From the NCBI GenBank assembly GCA_002503845.1, contig DASO01000004.1:1-51846 (forward strand): DNA of 51,846 bases, written 5' to 3'. Of this stretch, positions 34,878 through 44,638 are shown piece after piece. The first letter of the stretch is position 1. Every line of letters begins with the position of its first letter. Source of the DNA: Euryarchaeota archaeon UBA24. GTDB lineage: Archaea > Halobacteriota > Halobacteria > Halobacteriales > Hikarchaeaceae. The position numbers and the translations under genes are program-made. A model generated the notes under the pieces. The model worked only from the letters and a program-made list of their open reading frames with translations, made no database searches and had not been told where the DNA came from.

Positions 34878-37255
34878 GATCGGCCCCCAGATGTTCGCGA
34901 GGATAAAATGGTCAAGATGGAAAGTGCAGCGAGTGCCACAACTGATATCTCCCCTAAGGTGTCCAATGCACGGAAATCGACTAGAATCACATTGACAATG
35001 TTAGTTCCTCCCCCGTAATCAACTATGATGTTTTCGGTGTATTCCGAAGGGTAGCTAGCCCTATCAATGAAAAACGTTGCTATGTTTTTCGAAACTGAAG
35101 AGGTAGTTGCGAGGAGAACTGTGAAGAAAATAGTCGCCCCTATGAAAAGAGATAGTAATATATCCCGCATCACACGAGGGGAAGATGTCTCCCCGTAGTA
35201 AGCAGGAAGTTTTCCGATTATAACTAAGAATATTACAAGAATGAGAGTCTCAACTGCGAGTTGAGTTAATGCTACGTCTGGTGCATTTGAAAGTAAGTAA
35301 AATACTGCAATCATAAACCCGAGAATGGAAAGGAATAAAACACCCATGATGTGAGAGTTTGCCCGGACTACCGCGAAGGCACCTAGAGCTATAATAAGGA
35401 GAAATACCAAGAAATCAAGTCGGAGGGGGGGTCCAGATATCATAAGGAAATTTGGTTTCAAATAGAAAAGGCTCGCTAAAACAAATGTTCCGATAAGCCC
35501 GAGTAACCAGATTATGTGGGTTCTCAAAAGGAGTCGTTCAGTCCTATAAGTGAGGGAAGAACTCCAAATCTCTAGTGTGGAAATTATAGAGAGATATATT
35601 GAATCTGCACTAAAGTATGTGAATGGTAAAATTGAAGACATTCCTTTTAGAATCTGTTCATATTTTAAAAATAGTACAATTCCGAATATTATGGACAAAA
35701 GACTCATCAATAAAGGAGGGTCAATTTGAGTAGGGAGTCCAACGTGCAAAGTGGAGATATCTTGTAAATATGGAGATCCAGAATGGGAAAGGATATCTAG
35801 GGGGAAGAGAGGGTAGAAAATAGTGAGAAAAGATAATAGAATTAAAATAGAAGTAGGGATCGTCATGGAAAGGGAGGGAGGAGAAACGCCTTGTTGATCG
35901 GAGGAGGGGGTACCGAAAAATATCATTACGAATTTGAGAGAGTAGACGACTGCAAATGCACTAGCTATGATTGTGAGGAGAGGTAGAACCCATGAAATCC
36001 CACCATAATTATTAGCGACCGCGTATATGCCTTGAAAGAGTAGTTCTTTGGAATAGAATCCACTAGTGGGTGGAATTCCAGCCATACATAGAGAAGCAAA
36101 AACTGCAAAACCTGCAGTTAGAGGTAGTTTCTTCCGCAAACCTTTGATTTCAGAAATTGTAGTTATTCCTACTTGGCAAGCTATAATTCCTGCGATGAAA
36201 AACAGAGCTGCTTTGAACAGAGCATGATTGAATAAGTGAAAAGATCCAGATGCAAAACCAAGGGACTGGGATGCACCGGTTAATGTTAGAGGTATACCAA
36301 AGCCGATCAGCATTAAACCGATATGAGACGCAGTAGAATATGCAAGAAGTTCCTTGAGAGTGGTGGAGATTATAGCGAAAAATGCAGTGATGAGCATTGT
36401 GGCGATTCCAAGTGTGATGAGAATAAGAGACCACTCATCTCCAGCTAAAATTGGGTGGAATCTCCCAAGAATATAGACTCCTGCTTTGACCATAGCTGCA
36501 GAATGCAAAAAGGCAGAAACGGGAGTTGGAGCAACCATCGCACTTGGTAACCAAATGTGAAATGGTATTTGTGCAGATTTGGATGCGCCTGCAATAATGA
36601 TAGCAAAAAGAATGGGCAAGAAAATTCCATTTTCCCGAAGAATAGATTGGATAGATTCGGGTTGAGAGAGGAGAAAGGTTAGATCGAAGCTGCCGGTGAT
36701 AGAATGGATGAGTAAAAATCCAAGAAGCATGAAGAATCCACCAAGAGAAGTGATGACTAGTGCTTTCTTTGCAGCAGATCTAGAAGTGGATTCGTGGTTA
36801 AAATACCCAATTAGTAGGTATGAGGAGAGGGAGGTCAATTCCCAGAAAACGAAAAGGACGATTAAATCTGCGGAGAAAACTATTCCGAGCATAGACCCCA
36901 TGAATACTAATAAGGATGCATAATAAGTCGGGCTTGGGGTCTTTGTTTTCATATATCCAAAAGAATAAATGAAAGTCAATAGTCCCATACCAGAGGCCAG
37001 CAAACCAACAAGGATTGACAGTCCATCGACGTAAAAACGAAGGTGAATATCCAGAGAAGAAATTAGAGGGATGGAAATTGACCCAGTAGTTCCAATGAGG
37101 TTTAGGATTAAAAACGCACAAATTAGGGCTATGAATGCTGCGAAGTGGGCTGTTTTTTCTTTTAAGATCGGATAAATGAAGAAGGTTAATGCAGCTGCAA
37201 AAAAGGGTAGGAAAATAATTACAGCCATGGAAAGGAAATTAAGTTCCACAATCAA
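34874..37255 (-). CDS. mnhA: Mrp/Mnh antiporter subunit A (long form)
   Basis: This 793-residue protein joins an NuoL-like antiporter domain (about 1-500; FWELTSLSSYLLIG, KSAQIPFHIWLPSAMVAPTP, HALFKAALFFIAG) to the MrpA-specific C-terminus. The latter includes the DUF4040 segment SNAPDVALTQLAVETLILV and an MbhE-like end, FRALDTLGEISVVALAALS. This is the long MnhA of bacterial Mrp systems, not the split archaeal form. The frame starts at a TTG at 37255; GTG 37249 or ATG 37228 are possible. A CTTAATTC box near 37281 places transcription start close to 37255. It is the first gene of the A-G operon. Confidence 0.94.
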   Translation of the reverse strand: MIVELNFLSMAVIIFLPFFAAALTFFIYPILKEKTAHFAAFIALICAFLILNLIGTTGSISIPLISSLDIHLRFYVDGLSILVGLLASGMGLLTFIYSFGYMKTKTPSPTYYASLLVFMGSMLGIVFSADLIVLFVFWELTSLSSYLLIGYFNHESTSRSAAKKALVITSLGGFFMLLGFLLIHSITGSFDLTFLLSQPESIQSILRENGIFLPILFAIIIAGASKSAQIPFHIWLPSAMVAPTPVSAFLHSAAMVKAGVYILGRFHPILAGDEWSLILITLGIATMLITAFFAIISTTLKELLAYSTASHIGLMLIGFGIPLTLTGASQSLGFASGSFHLFNHALFKAALFFIAGIIACQVGITTISEIKGLRKKLPLTAGFAVFASLCMAGIPPTSGFYSKELLFQGIYAVANNYGGISWVLPLLTIIASAFAVVYSLKFVMIFFGTPSSDQQGVSPPSLSMTIPTSILILLSFLTIFYPLFPLDILSHSGSPYLQDISTLHVGLPTQIDPPLLMSLLSIIFGIVLFLKYEQILKGMSSILPFTYFSADSIYLSIISTLEIWSSSLTYRTERLLLRTHIIWLLGLIGTFVLASLFYLKPNFLMISGPPLRLDFLVFLLIIALGAFAVVRANSHIMGVLFLSILGFMIAVFYLLSNAPDVALTQLAVETLILVIFLVIIGKLPAYYGETSSPRVMRDILLSLFIGATIFFTVLLATTSSVSKNIATFFIDRASYPSEYTENIIVDYGGGTNIVNVILVDFRALDTLGEISVVALAALSILTILSSRTSGGRS

Positions 37256-37343
37256 ACGTTTCTGACTCTAAACTGAATTAAGGGCTTCGTTCGGCGGCGA
37301 AAAGGAGTAAACTAGAATTTTCAGAGGGGAGAAAATATATTTC

Positions 37344-37358
37344 CGAAGATTTTTTTTA
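37344..37358 (+). promoter_or_regulatory. Probable promoter of the phosphoribosyltransferase gene
   Basis: A CGAAG element is followed by a T-rich box ending TTTTTTTA, centred about 26 nt upstream of ATG 37380. Confidence 0.45.
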
Positions 37359-37379
37359 GGCCCAAGGGACAGGTAGAAT

Positions 37380-37958
37380 ATGGATTGGTTGAAGAGGTCT
37401 CTTTTAGATGCTCCAATAATAGAAAAGGATGGGTATCATTATTTTGTCCACCCGATATCAGATGGGGTTCCAATGCTAGAGCCCGGGCTCCTGAGAGAAA
37501 TTGTGATTAAAATAATTAACAAAGTTAAGAGGGAGAACTTAGAAAACATTGATAAAATAGTTACACCTGCAGCTATGGGAATACACATTTCCACTGCCCT
37601 GTCACTAGTTACAGACATACCTCTAGTGGTTGTCCGGAAAAGAGAATACGGACTAGAGGGAGAAGTGTCATTGATGCAAGAAACGGGATATTCGAAAAAT
37701 GAGATGTATATAAATGACATTAGAGAGGGAGATAGGGTTCTTTTGTTGGATGATGTTATCTCCACAGGAGGGACCATAATTGCGATAATGGAAGCGTTGG
37801 AGAAAATAGGTGCAGAGGTTGTTGACGTTATTGCAGTTATAAACAAAGTGGGGGGCGAGAATAGAGCGGGGGATAAGGGGTATCAAGTTAAAACATTGAT
37901 AAATATAGATGTAATTGAAGGAAAAGTAGTAATTGTCGATGAACACGGAGATGGATAG
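37380..37958 (+). CDS. hpt: Purine phosphoribosyltransferase (HGPRTase/APRTase-like)
   Basis: This 192-residue type I PRTase has the PRPP-binding motif [14 protein letters not shown] at about 120-133 and a flexible loop region [25 protein letters not shown] upstream. Size and layout match the archaeal Hpt family (hypoxanthine/guanine PRTase), which is closer in sequence to bacterial adenine PRTases, so substrate specificity is uncertain. It would salvage purine bases to nucleotides. An SDR gene follows after 33 bp and is probably on the same transcript. Confidence 0.85.
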   Translation: MDWLKRSLLDAPIIEKDGYHYFVHPISDGVPMLEPGLLREIVIKIINKVKRENLENIDKIVTPAAMGIHISTALSLVTDIPLVVVRKREYGLEGEVSLMQETGYSKNEMYINDIREGDRVLLLDDVISTGGTIIAIMEALEKIGAEVVDVIAVINKVGGENRAGDKGYQVKTLINIDVIEGKVVIVDEHGDG

Positions 37959-37991
37959 TCTATAGTATGTAGAGAAGCGTAGGGAAAACTA

Positions 37992-38732
37992 ATGAGTGGT
38001 CTACTAGATCTTTCGGGGAAAGTTGCATTGGTGACAGGTAGTTCTAGAGGAATAGGAAAGGAGTTTGCATTGGAATTGGCAAGATGTGGGGCGCAGGTCG
38101 TGATACATTATCTGAAAAATGAAAAGCTAGCAGAAAAAGCAGTGGAAGAAATTAGATTAACTGGGGTTGATGTGATAAAAATGAAATCGGACATAAGAAA
38201 TCCAGAAGGGGTAGAATGTCTATTCAAAGAAATAGAAAGTAAGTTGGGATCGGTTGATATATTAATTAATAATGTAGGGGATTATGCCCCAATACATTGG
38301 GAAGATATTGATTTTGAAACGTGGGAGCGAGTAATGGCGACTAACTTCACAGGCACATATCTATGTTCAAAAAGGGCACTTCCAAAAATGCGTGAAAATG
38401 CATGGGGAAGAATAATAAACATAGGTTATGCTTCAAGTGAAAAGGGGTTAGTTAACACAAAGAATTTCCCATATTTCGTTTCGAAAACAGGAGTTCAGAT
38501 GTTTACGCGGATGCTTGCTTCTGACACATCAGGGAGTGGGATTACAGTTAATTTATTGTCCCCATATGTTGTAGAAAATTCAGATAATTTTCCCGCAAAA
38601 ATTCCGATGGGAAGGCCGGCTAAGTTGGAAGAGATGGCAAAATCCATGCTGTTTTTCCTTGGTCAGGGATCAGATTATATCAGTGGTGCAAATTTAGAAA
38701 TCCATGGAGGATGGTTACCAGAAAGAGTGTAA
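37992..38732 (+). CDS. Short-chain dehydrogenase/reductase
   Basis: This 246-residue classical SDR has the cofactor motif VTGSSRGIGKEFA, the structural NNVGDYA, and the catalytic Tyr-x3-Lys in YFVSKTG, preceded by the Ser region NIGYASSEKG. The end ISGANLEIHGGWLP resembles FabG-like 3-ketoacyl reductases. The substrate is unknown. It shares a strand with the phosphoribosyltransferase and uvrA, but uvrA has its own promoter. Confidence 0.88.
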   Translation: MSGLLDLSGKVALVTGSSRGIGKEFALELARCGAQVVIHYLKNEKLAEKAVEEIRLTGVDVIKMKSDIRNPEGVECLFKEIESKLGSVDILINNVGDYAPIHWEDIDFETWERVMATNFTGTYLCSKRALPKMRENAWGRIINIGYASSEKGLVNTKNFPYFVSKTGVQMFTRMLASDTSGSGITVNLLSPYVVENSDNFPAKIPMGRPAKLEEMAKSMLFFLGQGSDYISGANLEIHGGWLPERV

Positions 38733-38761
38733 TGAGTAGGGAGAATAAGCAGTGGTTGTTG

Positions 38762-38774
38762 CGAAATTTATATT
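38762..38774 (+). promoter_or_regulatory. BRE/TATA promoter of uvrA
   Basis: CGAAA followed by TTTATATT is centred about 26 nt upstream of ATG 38797, the clearest leaderless promoter in the window. Confidence 0.6.
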
Positions 38775-38796
38775 GGGATTATAGTTGATAATAATA

Positions 38797-41682
38797 ATGG
38801 TAAAAGAATATATTGAAGTAAGGGGGGCGGCGGAAAACAATCTTAGAGATCTGAACATAAAAATCCCAAGAGATAAATTAATAGTAATTACAGGTGTTTC
38901 AGGGTCTGGAAAATCGTCGTTGGCATTCAACACGATCTACGCAGAGGGGCAGAGGAGGTATATAGAATCTTTGAGTGCGTATGCGAGAAATTTTCTTGGT
39001 CAAATGGATAAGCCAGAGGTTGAGTCGGTAGAGGGTTTATCCCCCGCAATATCGATAGATCAAAAAAACGCAGCGAATAATCCTAGATCGACTGTGGGAA
39101 CTGTAACAGAAATGCATGACTATTTGAGGTTATTATACGCAAGGATAGGAATTCCACATTGTCCAATTTGTGGGGAAGAAGTGGGAAAGCAGTCGGCTCA
39201 ACAAATGGTAAATCGCATTTTAGAACTGCCCGAAATGTCAAAAATAAAAATTGCAGCCCCGGTAGTTCGAGATCAAAAGGGGGCGTTCAAAGAACTATTC
39301 AAAGATTTGATTGCGAGAGGGTATACACGGACAGAAGTGGATGGGGAAGAATATGATTTGGCCGTAGAGATCCCGGAATTGGAAGAAACATATGATCATT
39401 CGGTTGATATAATAGTAGATAGAATAGAAGTGTCTGAAAATGCGCGTTCAAGGATTACGGATTCTGTTGAGACGGCATTGACAGAAGCAAAAGGCGTAAT
39501 AAAAATTATTGTTCCAGATCCTTCTTCAGATATAAAGCTAGGTGCCCAATTTCGGAGAACTGGAGATCTTTCGGGTAAAACAGATTCGAGATTGGTCGTA
39601 GAATTTTCCGAAGAATTTGCTTGCAGCAATTGTAAAATAGATTTGCCAGAAATAGAAACCAGATCTTTTTCATTTAACAGTCCACATGGTGCATGTCCGA
39701 AATGTGAAGGCCTCGGGCATATGAAAGAAGTAGTTCAAGATTTGGTGATAAGAAATAAGAATGCCCCTCTAAAAGAAGCGATTGGTCCATGGAATTATAA
39801 AGCACCAGTTTACAAGGGTTGGATAGACTCGTTGTCGGACCATTTTGGAGTGTCGGTGGATACCCCATTTGGAGAATTGGACCCGGAGGTTCAAAATGCG
39901 TTTATGTGGGGAACGAAAGAGAAAGTGCAATTGAGGAGGTGGACCAGGAGGGGAATGAGATGGAGAGAAGGCCCATTCGAAGGAATAATTCCGAGTTTAG
40001 AAAGAAGATATGTTCAGACAGATTCTCAATCAACTAGAGAGCATATTGAGAAATATATGGCCATAACTACTTGTGCTTCGTGTGAAGGTACCAGGTTAAA
40101 ACCGGAAAGCAGATCGGTTAAAATTGCAGGAAATAGCATAACAAGAATCAATCAAATGAGCATAGGAGATGCTCTGCTTTATTTTACAAATTTAGATCAA
40201 GAATTAAATGACAGAGAGAAACAGATCGCAGAACAGGTTATAAAGGAAATTCATTCTAGGTTGAGATTTATGTGCGAGGTGGGATTGGAATATCTGACTT
40301 TGGACCGGGAGGCGCGAACTCTTTCAGGGGGAGAAAGTCAAAGGATAAGGCTTGCAACACAAATTGGATCTGGATTGGTGGGAGTATTGTATGTGTTAGA
40401 CGAACCATCTATTGGACTCCATCAGAGGGATAATGATCGATTGTTAAATACCCTCGAGGGATTGCGAGATATGGGAAATACACTGATTGTTGTGGAACAT
40501 GACGAAGAAACCATGTTTCGGGCAGACTATATTGCAGACATAGGCCCGGGTGCCGGGAGGAATGGTGGGGAATTGGTGGCACAGGGAACGGTGGAGCAAA
40601 TTATGAAATGCAAAGATTCCCTAACTGGGAAATATCTTTCAGGGGAGATGGAAATACCAATACCAGAAAAAAGGAGATCCCCAAAAGAAAATATAGAGAT
40701 CAAAAATGCATTTCAACATAATCTAAAAAATATTGATGTTTCCATACCTATGGGTATTTTAACGGTTATTACAGGTGTCTCTGGATCCGGGAAATCTACT
40801 TTAATTCACGAGGTATTATACAAAGGTTTAGCTCAGAAAATTCATAAAAATAGATCGATTGTTCCGGGTGGTCATGGAAGTATAGAAGGATATGATCAAA
40901 TTCAAAGTGTAAGATTAATTGATCAAAATCCAATAGGCAGAACTCCTAGATCGAATCCTGCAACATATACAGGAGTATTCACATATATCCGAGAATTATT
41001 TTCGAAAACTAAAGTTGCCCTTCAGCGTGGATATAAACCGGGTAGATTTTCATTTAATGTCAAAGGAGGGAGATGTGAGATTTGTAATGGTCAAGGTGAT
41101 GTGAGGATAGAGATGAACTTTTTATCAGATGTATATGTCGTGTGCGAAGAATGCAAAGGGTCAAGATATAATGATGAGACTTTGGAGGTCAGATATAAGG
41201 GGAAAAATATTGCAGATGTTCTTGATATGTCGATAGAGGAAGCAAGAGAATTTTTTGAGAATAATAAGAAAATTCTTCGAAGTCTAGATTTGCTATATGA
41301 TGTGGGATTGGGATATATGAAACTTGGGCAATCGTCTACGACATTATCAGGGGGGGAGGCCCAGCGAGTAAAGTTGTCTCAAGAGTTGGGGAAACGAGAA
41401 AAGGGGAATACATTATACTTATTGGATGAGCCAACTACAGGGCTTCACCCTGAAGATGAAGCTAAATTGATCGAGGTATTGCACCGATTAGTAGATAGAG
41501 GAAATACAGTAGTGGTTATTGAGCATGAGCTTGATTTGATAAAAAATGCAGACCATATAATTGACTTAGGTCCAGAGGGAGGAGAGAAGGGCGGAGAGAT
41601 AGTGGCCGAAGGAACACCGGAACATATAATTGGGAATGTGAAATCATACACTGCACAGTATCTAAAAGGGAAACTCAAGTAG
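38797..41682 (+). CDS. uvrA: Excinuclease ABC subunit UvrA
   Basis: UvrA is the damage-recognition ATPase of nucleotide excision repair. It carries two ABC modules: Walker A GVSGSGKSSLA near residue 32 and GVSGSGKSTLI near 660, with signatures LSGGESQRIRLA and LSGGEAQRVKLS. Zinc ligands appear in CPICG, CSNC with CPKCEG, and CEICNG with CEECKG. The frame opens at TTG 38785, but ATG 38797 is correctly spaced from the promoter. uvrB and uvrC are not in the window. It is archaeal UvrA, a bacterial-type system common in haloarchaea. Confidence 0.96.
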   Translation: MVKEYIEVRGAAENNLRDLNIKIPRDKLIVITGVSGSGKSSLAFNTIYAEGQRRYIESLSAYARNFLGQMDKPEVESVEGLSPAISIDQKNAANNPRSTVGTVTEMHDYLRLLYARIGIPHCPICGEEVGKQSAQQMVNRILELPEMSKIKIAAPVVRDQKGAFKELFKDLIARGYTRTEVDGEEYDLAVEIPELEETYDHSVDIIVDRIEVSENARSRITDSVETALTEAKGVIKIIVPDPSSDIKLGAQFRRTGDLSGKTDSRLVVEFSEEFACSNCKIDLPEIETRSFSFNSPHGACPKCEGLGHMKEVVQDLVIRNKNAPLKEAIGPWNYKAPVYKGWIDSLSDHFGVSVDTPFGELDPEVQNAFMWGTKEKVQLRRWTRRGMRWREGPFEGIIPSLERRYVQTDSQSTREHIEKYMAITTCASCEGTRLKPESRSVKIAGNSITRINQMSIGDALLYFTNLDQELNDREKQIAEQVIKEIHSRLRFMCEVGLEYLTLDREARTLSGGESQRIRLATQIGSGLVGVLYVLDEPSIGLHQRDNDRLLNTLEGLRDMGNTLIVVEHDEETMFRADYIADIGPGAGRNGGELVAQGTVEQIMKCKDSLTGKYLSGEMEIPIPEKRRSPKENIEIKNAFQHNLKNIDVSIPMGILTVITGVSGSGKSTLIHEVLYKGLAQKIHKNRSIVPGGHGSIEGYDQIQSVRLIDQNPIGRTPRSNPATYTGVFTYIRELFSKTKVALQRGYKPGRFSFNVKGGRCEICNGQGDVRIEMNFLSDVYVVCEECKGSRYNDETLEVRYKGKNIADVLDMSIEEAREFFENNKKILRSLDLLYDVGLGYMKLGQSSTTLSGGEAQRVKLSQELGKREKGNTLYLLDEPTTGLHPEDEAKLIEVLHRLVDRGNTVVVIEHELDLIKNADHIIDLGPEGGEKGGEIVAEGTPEHIIGNVKSYTAQYLKGKLK

Positions 41683-41706
41683 TGGAATGCAAATATAGAT
41701 AGTAGA

Positions 41707-42801
41707 ATGTATGATTTTGTAGTTGTAGGTGCAGGTCCTGCTGGGTCTCACTTTGCACATAAAAGTGCAGAGTTGGGGAACAAAATCGTCGTGTTTGAAG
41801 GGGGAGAAGTGGGAGCTCCCCTATCATGTTCGGGGCATGTGAGTTTGGATTTATGGAGATATATATCTGAGAAAAATAAATCCAAGTTAATTCAAAATGA
41901 AATTTTTGGTGCGAGATTTCATGTGAATGGGTCAGATGGAAGGGCCCATACATTTTATAAAAATGAACCCATTTCCAACGTAATTGATAGAGTTGGGTTG
42001 GATCGTTGTCTGGCAAAAATGGCGATTGATTCCGGTGCAGAAATAGAGGAGAGAAGCACAGTGATCGGTGTCAAAGAACTAAAAGAGAGAGTGGTTGTCA
42101 AGGTTAGAGGACCGGATGGAAAACGAGAAGTGAATACCAAGATGGTGGTAGGGTGTGATGGGCCAAATTCTAGAGTTAGACGTTCGCTAGGAATAAGAGA
42201 ACCAGATGAATTACTGCATGGAATTCTTGGATTTGAATCTACAGTGGACTTTGGGAACTTTGTTGATGTTTATCTAAATGTTCCACGATTCTTCTCGTGG
42301 CGGATACCAAGAGGAAATGCAGGTGTAGAATATGGAATTGCAGGGAGTCCCGACATAGATATAATAGGAGAATTTGAGAAATTAATTGACTCTCAGGGAG
42401 TTCAAGTGGAGAATAGATGTTCAGGAATGATACCAATTGGCCCCCCTAGAAGTGTTAGTACTAAGAGGGGATTTTTGATAGGAGATGCGGCGAGCCAAAC
42501 GAAACCATTCACAGGAGGGGGAATAGTTTATGGCCTGATAGCATCAAACTGTGCAGCAAGTATAGTTAATCCAAACAAAATAGATACGATTGACATGTAT
42601 GAGCAGAATTGGAGAAAGGGAATAGGCAGAGAAATAGAGATGGGAAAATGGATCAGAAAGGGGTATTCACTTCCTCGAGTGGTACAGGAAATTGGATTAC
42701 AAGTTTTCTCTGGGGAAATCGGAGTCCACATGGATCGCCCTACGTCTTTGTTTTCAAGGAAACAATTAGAAGCCATGAAAGAGAACCTAAAATTAAAATG
42801 A
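41707..42801 (+). CDS. Geranylgeranyl reductase family flavoprotein
   Basis: This 364-residue FAD-dependent reductase has the dinucleotide motif VVGAGPAGSHFAHKS at the N-terminus, CSGHVS near the flavin, and GDAASQTKPFTGGGI in the second half, typical of archaeal digeranylgeranylglycerophospholipid reductases. These saturate isoprenoid chains of membrane lipids or quinone tails. Menaquinone or lipid saturation cannot be distinguished. It is 24 bp downstream of uvrA and probably read through from it. Confidence 0.88.
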   Translation: MYDFVVVGAGPAGSHFAHKSAELGNKIVVFEGGEVGAPLSCSGHVSLDLWRYISEKNKSKLIQNEIFGARFHVNGSDGRAHTFYKNEPISNVIDRVGLDRCLAKMAIDSGAEIEERSTVIGVKELKERVVVKVRGPDGKREVNTKMVVGCDGPNSRVRRSLGIREPDELLHGILGFESTVDFGNFVDVYLNVPRFFSWRIPRGNAGVEYGIAGSPDIDIIGEFEKLIDSQGVQVENRCSGMIPIGPPRSVSTKRGFLIGDAASQTKPFTGGGIVYGLIASNCAASIVNPNKIDTIDMYEQNWRKGIGREIEMGKWIRKGYSLPRVVQEIGLQVFSGEIGVHMDRPTSLFSRKQLEAMKENLKLK

Positions 42802-42844
42802 TAAAAGGTAGGCTTTTTGGTAAAGGAAAGTGTCTGGTAAATTA

Positions 42845-43528
42845 ATGGGAGTTCTATGTATCTTTGGTCACTCGTATGGTGATGTTCAGAGGTCGGAAGA
42901 AAGAAATGAACAAGGGAGAGAGGTTGTTACTGTCATTCAAGAATATAGAATGTGTTCTAGGTGTGGTAAAACTCGGATTTTAAGTGAACATAAAGAAGTT
43001 GGGGTGGAGCCAGTAGTAGAAGGGATAGAAGAACAAAAAATTGAAAATGATGAAATGGATTCGGAGAGGGATTTAGAAGAAGAAGTTGGGGAAAGTTTAG
43101 AAGGTAATGGAAAGAGGAGTGGGGTGGAATTTATTGAAGAGGAGGTAGAAGAATGGCCAGAAGTGGCTGGCGAGGATGAAGGGTTTAATGCCGGGCTTCC
43201 AGATGCATCTATTGAGAATATTGAATTTGGAGGGGGATTGATTCCTAAATCTTTGAGAGAAGATGAAATAGAAGAAGAAATAGTAGTAGAATTTCCAAAT
43301 CAAGAGGATATGGAGTTGAGAGTGGGAGAAGGGGAAAATCAAGATCCCGTAGGGAAAATAAGAGGAAGAAGGAAAGACACTCAAACAGTGTATATATGTG
43401 AGCAATGTGAATATCAGACCCCAGTATATGAATCGTCCTTGCGGAAAGGGGATATTTGCCCCATGTGTAGGAAAGGATATATTGACGAAAAATTAATTGA
43501 AAGAAGATTCAACAAAGATAGGAGATAA
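42845..43528 (+). CDS. Zinc-ribbon protein with acidic middle (DUF7093-like)
   Basis: This protein of about 227 residues has a short N-terminal domain (MGVLCIFGHSYGDVQRSE, with RMCSRCGKTRILSEHKEV). A long Glu-rich low-complexity region follows, then a C-terminal rubredoxin-like zinc ribbon with CEQC and CPMC knuckles. Conserved haloarchaeal proteins share the ends with a variable acidic middle; function is unknown. The frame opens at GTG 42830, but ATG 42845 matches where homologues start. DUF5611 follows 12 bp later. Confidence 0.78.
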   Translation: MGVLCIFGHSYGDVQRSEERNEQGREVVTVIQEYRMCSRCGKTRILSEHKEVGVEPVVEGIEEQKIENDEMDSERDLEEEVGESLEGNGKRSGVEFIEEEVEEWPEVAGEDEGFNAGLPDASIENIEFGGGLIPKSLREDEIEEEIVVEFPNQEDMELRVGEGENQDPVGKIRGRRKDTQTVYICEQCEYQTPVYESSLRKGDICPMCRKGYIDEKLIERRFNKDRR

Positions 43529-43540
43529 AAAAAATATAAA

Positions 43541-43906
43541 ATGAAAGAATATGAAATTAAAAGAGGGTCTACGTTGGAAGAGAGAATAGTGGATCTAAAA
43601 GGAGCAGTAGAAGAATATTTTGGACCAATAACAGGTGCAGAAATTCAAGAGGGTCAAGAATTATATGTTGTGGAAAATCCAGTAAACCCTATATTTAAAA
43701 AAGTGAGCATTGGCGCGGGGAAATATCCGGGGAAGAAAGATACCCTCATTGTAGATTTTGAAGAGCTTCCGATACCAGAAATAATTGCAAATGGAGATAT
43801 AGAACTAGCTGCAGATGCCGTTTCAGTGAAAAATGAATTTTTACTTAAAGCTACTGGGAAAGATTCCAAAGCGCGGCGTAAAGCTATGAAGAAAGATGTT
43901 GAATAA
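43541..43906 (+). CDS. DUF5611 family protein
   Basis: This 121-residue protein resembles the DUF5611 family known from haloarchaea. It begins KEYEIKRGSTLEERIVDLKGAVEEYFG, has a predicted alpha/beta fold (YVVENPVNPIFKKVSIGAGKY) and ends in a basic helix (KDSKARRKAMKKDVE). Function is unknown. The basic tail might touch RNA. The gene follows the DUF7093-like gene by 12 bp and is convergent with sepF, with a short A/T palindrome between. Confidence 0.85.
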   Translation: MKEYEIKRGSTLEERIVDLKGAVEEYFGPITGAEIQEGQELYVVENPVNPIFKKVSIGAGKYPGKKDTLIVDFEELPIPEIIANGDIELAADAVSVKNEFLLKATGKDSKARRKAMKKDVE

Positions 43907-43917
43907 AAAATATTTTT
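43906..43917. terminator. A/T palindrome, possible bidirectional terminator
   Basis: AAAAATATTTTT straddles the end of DUF5611 and lies 10 bp before the convergent sepF stop. It gives a T-run on each strand, as expected for archaeal U-rich termination. Confidence 0.4.
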
Positions 43918-43926
43918 GTGGAAAAA

Positions 43927-44280
43927 TTACTTCTGTCCGATCTTTTCTCGGCTGATCACGACCCCAGCAGGGGCAGCGATTATTTGATCGTCTCCGCTTA
44001 GAACAATATCCCCACCGACTTCTTGTGCTACCTGATTTAACTCAGTAGTAATACGATTCATTAGTGAATCTTTAGTTCTTAATCGAGTTATATTGGAAAT
44101 TACTAGGTCGCCGTCATAGATTTTGTCTTTAACCGCAATGACATCCTCTATGTTTGAAATTTCAGCAATGTGAACTTGAAATGTTCCTGCCGCTGTTTTC
44201 TCGATATCGTCGCTATCTAGAGCTATGTAATCTTCGATGGTATGTTTACCGCCACCAAGAAGTTTGTCCACAAATCCCAT
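43927..44280 (-). CDS. sepF: Cell division protein SepF
   Basis: Archaeal SepF anchors the FtsZ ring to the membrane. The short amphipathic start MGFVDKLLGGGKHTIEDYI matches the membrane-targeting helix of haloarchaeal SepF, and the core ends GDIVLSGDDQIIAAPAGV. The frame extends to an ATG at 44307, giving nine extra residues. An A/T tract at 44322-44336 could serve either start, so transcription may begin at the upstream ATG. A CDGSH gene is divergent. ftsZ is not in the window. Confidence 0.9.
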   Translation of the reverse strand: MGFVDKLLGGGKHTIEDYIALDSDDIEKTAAGTFQVHIAEISNIEDVIAVKDKIYDGDLVISNITRLRTKDSLMNRITTELNQVAQEVGGDIVLSGDDQIIAAPAGVVISREKIGQK

Positions 44281-44428
44281 AGGTAGATAAAGCGCAGGAG
44301 AGGGCATAGTTCTTACGGCCGGATTTTTATGTTAAATTTGTTTGAATAGGTAAGATTTTAAGGATTAAATATGCAGATAATAGGAATGAATTGTAATGCT
44401 TTTACATCTGAAAAAGAAAAGTTCAGAT

Positions 44429-44632
44429 ATGGCAAGATTTGTGATACATGAGGAAAAAGGACCTTTTAAAATACCAGCTAGTGAGGAGCCTGCATTTATT
44501 TGCATGTGTAGTTTGTCGAAAAACAAACCATATTGTGATAACTCCCATATAAAAACGCAGGACGAAGAGGATGAGATCACATACATATATGACGGTGACA
44601 CGCGCTATGATGTGGATGAAGAAATGAGTTGA
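44429..44632 (+). CDS. CDGSH-type iron-sulfur protein
   Basis: This small protein of about 67 residues carries one CDGSH motif, CMCSLSKNKPYCDNSH, with the Cys3-His1 ligand set for a 2Fe-2S cluster. It has no transmembrane segment, unlike mitoNEET. It may move electrons or clusters, or sense redox state. The frame opens at ATG 44396, and a TATA-like tract at 44362-44372 lies 27 nt upstream of that; homologues begin at MARFV, so ATG 44429 is used and the upstream start remains open. Confidence 0.85.
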   Translation: MARFVIHEEKGPFKIPASEEPAFICMCSLSKNKPYCDNSHIKTQDEEDEITYIYDGDTRYDVDEEMS

Positions 44633-44638
44633 GTTTGA

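Noticed and set aside
37439..37846. - strand frame of 135 codons inside the phosphoribosyltransferase
   Set aside because: Ser/Thr-rich shadow of a gene with an intact PRPP motif on the other strand.
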